8,422 nucleotides of DNA from assembly GCA_021785315.1 (NCBI GenBank), contig JAJYFX010000060.1, forward strand, positions 1 through 8,422, given 5' to 3'. The stretch is from Actinomycetes bacterium (GTDB lineage Bacteria > Actinomycetota > Acidimicrobiia > Acidimicrobiales > Acidimicrobiaceae). The notes below the pieces were generated by a model. The model worked only from the letters and a program-made list of their open reading frames with translations. It was not told where the DNA came from and did no database searches. A program made the translations under genes and the position numbers. This document shows positions 7,181 to 8,422 of this stretch, in pieces; within the stretch, counting starts at the first letter, position 1; each line of letters starts with the position of its first letter.

Positions 7181-8422
7181 ATGAATCCAGGAAATCTTTT
7201 AGCCAAACCTCAGGTCGAAGGGAACGGCAGGAGAGCCTGGCGCCGACTTCGTAGTGGAAACAGAAGGCGATCCACAGAGCTTGGCCTTCTGATCATTTCC
7301 ATAATTATCACCGTATCTGCTTATGTAGTTGCCTCTTTAGGCAGAAGCGCGACAATACCCAGCAACGTAATTCCGATTCTCATCGCACTCATTGCCCTAA
7401 GCCTTGCAGCCCACTTTGGCACCCGAATATTGGCCCCCAATGCCGACCCGATCATTTTGCCGATTGCCTCGCTGCTCAACGGGCTGGGCTTTGTGATGAT
7501 CACCAGGATCGACTACCACGAAGCCATACTGCAGGCAATATGGAGCGCAGTCGGCGTTTTTGGCTATATTTCCGCTCTTTATTTCATACGCAACTCCGCG
7601 ATTCTGGACCGGTACCGGTATCTCCTGGGCTTCGCGGGTATAGGCCTTCTTATGCTTCCACTTGTTCCCAAGCTGGGCGTCGACATAAACGGGGAGAGGC
7701 TTTGGGCCCATCTCGGCCCGATAACCTTTCAGCCCGTCGAAGCCGCAAAGCTCCTGCTCGCTATTTTCTTTGCCTCTTACTTCGTGGAGAAAAGGGAGCT
7801 CCTTGGCCACCCCGTCGGGGACGACAGAAAAGTGACGCTCATCGAATTCCGAGCGCTTGGTCCGATATTTGCCGCATGGGGCGTCTCGATCCTCATCATG
7901 ACCGCAGAGAAAGACATCGGATTCTCGCTTCTGATCTTTTTAGTCTTTATCATCACTCTTTGGCTGGCAACGTCGAGGAAGTCGTACTTGCTACTTGGCG
8001 GCGGCCTCTTCGTAATTGGAACCGTATTTGCATCTGTGCTATTCAGCCACGTCAAAGAACGCTTGATAGTGTGGATCAATCCCTGGAAGTATGCCAGCAC
8101 AATCGGCTATCAGCCCATCCAGGGTCAATTCGCGCTCGGATACGGAGGAGTCGGCGGCACGGGCTTGGGTCGCGGACACCCGGGACTCATACCAGTAGTC
8201 GTCAGCGACTATATCTTTGCCGCAATCGGTGAAGAAATGGGTCTTCTGGGAACCACGGCAATTGTATTTGCGTTCCTGCTTTTGGTTGGCGCCGGCCTTC
8301 GGATAGCGCTCAGGGCACGGAGCGACTTCTCCAAACTACTTGCAGCTTCGTTCACACTTATCATCGGTCTGCAGTCGTTCTTTATCATGGCAGGAATCGT
8401 GGGACTTCTACCGCTAACAGGG
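7181..8422 (+). CDS. rodA: FtsW/RodA/SpoVE family peptidoglycan glycosyltransferase, RodA-like (cut by right edge)
   Basis: The open frame from ATG 7181 gives 414 residues and runs through the right edge. SEDS proteins polymerise lipid II glycan chains in the cytoplasmic membrane with a partner class B PBP. A basic cytoplasmic N-terminus (17-30) precedes many hydrophobic spans. Family motifs in order are 'NGERLWAHLGPITFQPVEAAK' (170-190; normally QPSE or QPGE), 'EKDIGFSLLIF' (243-253), 'GYQPIQGQFALGYGG' (309-323) with 'GTGLGRG', then 'SDYIFAAIGEEMG' (342-354), where D343 fits the catalytic Asp. The window ends on 'LPLTG' (410-414), the start of a conserved family loop. The early 'ADPIILP...LLNGLGFVMI' region (88-106) resembles actinobacterial RodA, often encoded beside pbp and pknA/B genes, which would lie to the right. 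An in-frame stop at 7157 and no alternative start codon downstream fix the ATG, despite a poor ribosome binding site. RodA versus FtsW is judged from the long N-terminal region only. Confidence 0.9.
   Translation, partial: MNPGNLLAKPQVEGNGRRAWRRLRSGNRRRSTELGLLIISIIITVSAYVVASLGRSATIPSNVIPILIALIALSLAAHFGTRILAPNADPIILPIASLLNGLGFVMITRIDYHEAILQAIWSAVGVFGYISALYFIRNSAILDRYRYLLGFAGIGLLMLPLVPKLGVDINGERLWAHLGPITFQPVEAAKLLLAIFFASYFVEKRELLGHPVGDDRKVTLIEFRALGPIFAAWGVSILIMTAEKDIGFSLLIFLVFIITLWLATSRKSYLLLGGGLFVIGTVFASVLFSHVKERLIVWINPWKYASTIGYQPIQGQFALGYGGVGGTGLGRGHPGLIPVVVSDYIFAAIGEEMGLLGTTAIVFAFLLLVGAGLRIALRARSDFSKLLAASFTLIIGLQSFFIMAGIVGLLPLTG

Noticed and set aside
7540..8232. 230-codon plus-strand frame inside the rodA-like region
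   Set aside because: It is out of frame with the RodA protein, whose motifs run continuously to the right edge; the alternative product is Arg/Ser-rich without family features.

Overview
The window holds six recognisable protein-coding genes, four complete and two cut by the window edges, separated by short intergenic gaps. G+C looks close to half by eye. The best lineage hint is the right-hand FtsW/RodA gene. Its charged N-terminus and its 'NADPIILP...LLNGLGFVMITRID'-like stretch (residues 87-111) resemble the long RodA proteins of Actinobacteria. An actinobacterium of moderate G+C is therefore the favoured source, but this is a family-level inference and not a proven assignment.

Layout: (1) 1-523, minus: N-terminal part of an AI-2E/PerM-type membrane transporter. 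(2) 524-711: divergent promoter region with a 7-bp inverted repeat. (3) 712-1845, plus: multi-pass membrane protein of the YbhN/UPF0104 (lysylphosphatidylglycerol synthase membrane region) family. (4) 1846-2097: convergent gap with one weak hairpin. (5) 7023 down to 2098, minus: a three-gene polyphosphate operon in the order ppk1 (7023-4897), CYTH-domain gene (4900-3788), ppx/gppA-type phosphatase with an HD domain (3723-2098). (6) 7024-7180: divergent promoter region with a 7+7+7 inverted repeat. (7) 7181-8422, plus: RodA/FtsW-type peptidoglycan glycosyltransferase, running off the right edge just at its conserved LPLTG motif.

The central unit is coherent. PPK1 makes polyphosphate from ATP, PPX removes phosphate from the chain ends, and the protein between them has the CYTH tunnel fold that binds or cleaves triphosphate-type substrates. 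ppk1 and the CYTH gene overlap by four bases (ATGA), and ppx follows after 64 bases with its own ribosome binding site. The CYTH protein's C-terminal half sits where CYTH-CHAD proteins carry the polyphosphate-binding CHAD domain, but it is short and lacks most of the expected basic and histidine pattern. That is the most unusual protein feature in the window. I see no mobile elements, CRISPR arrays, tRNA or rRNA genes, and no clearly undescribed system.
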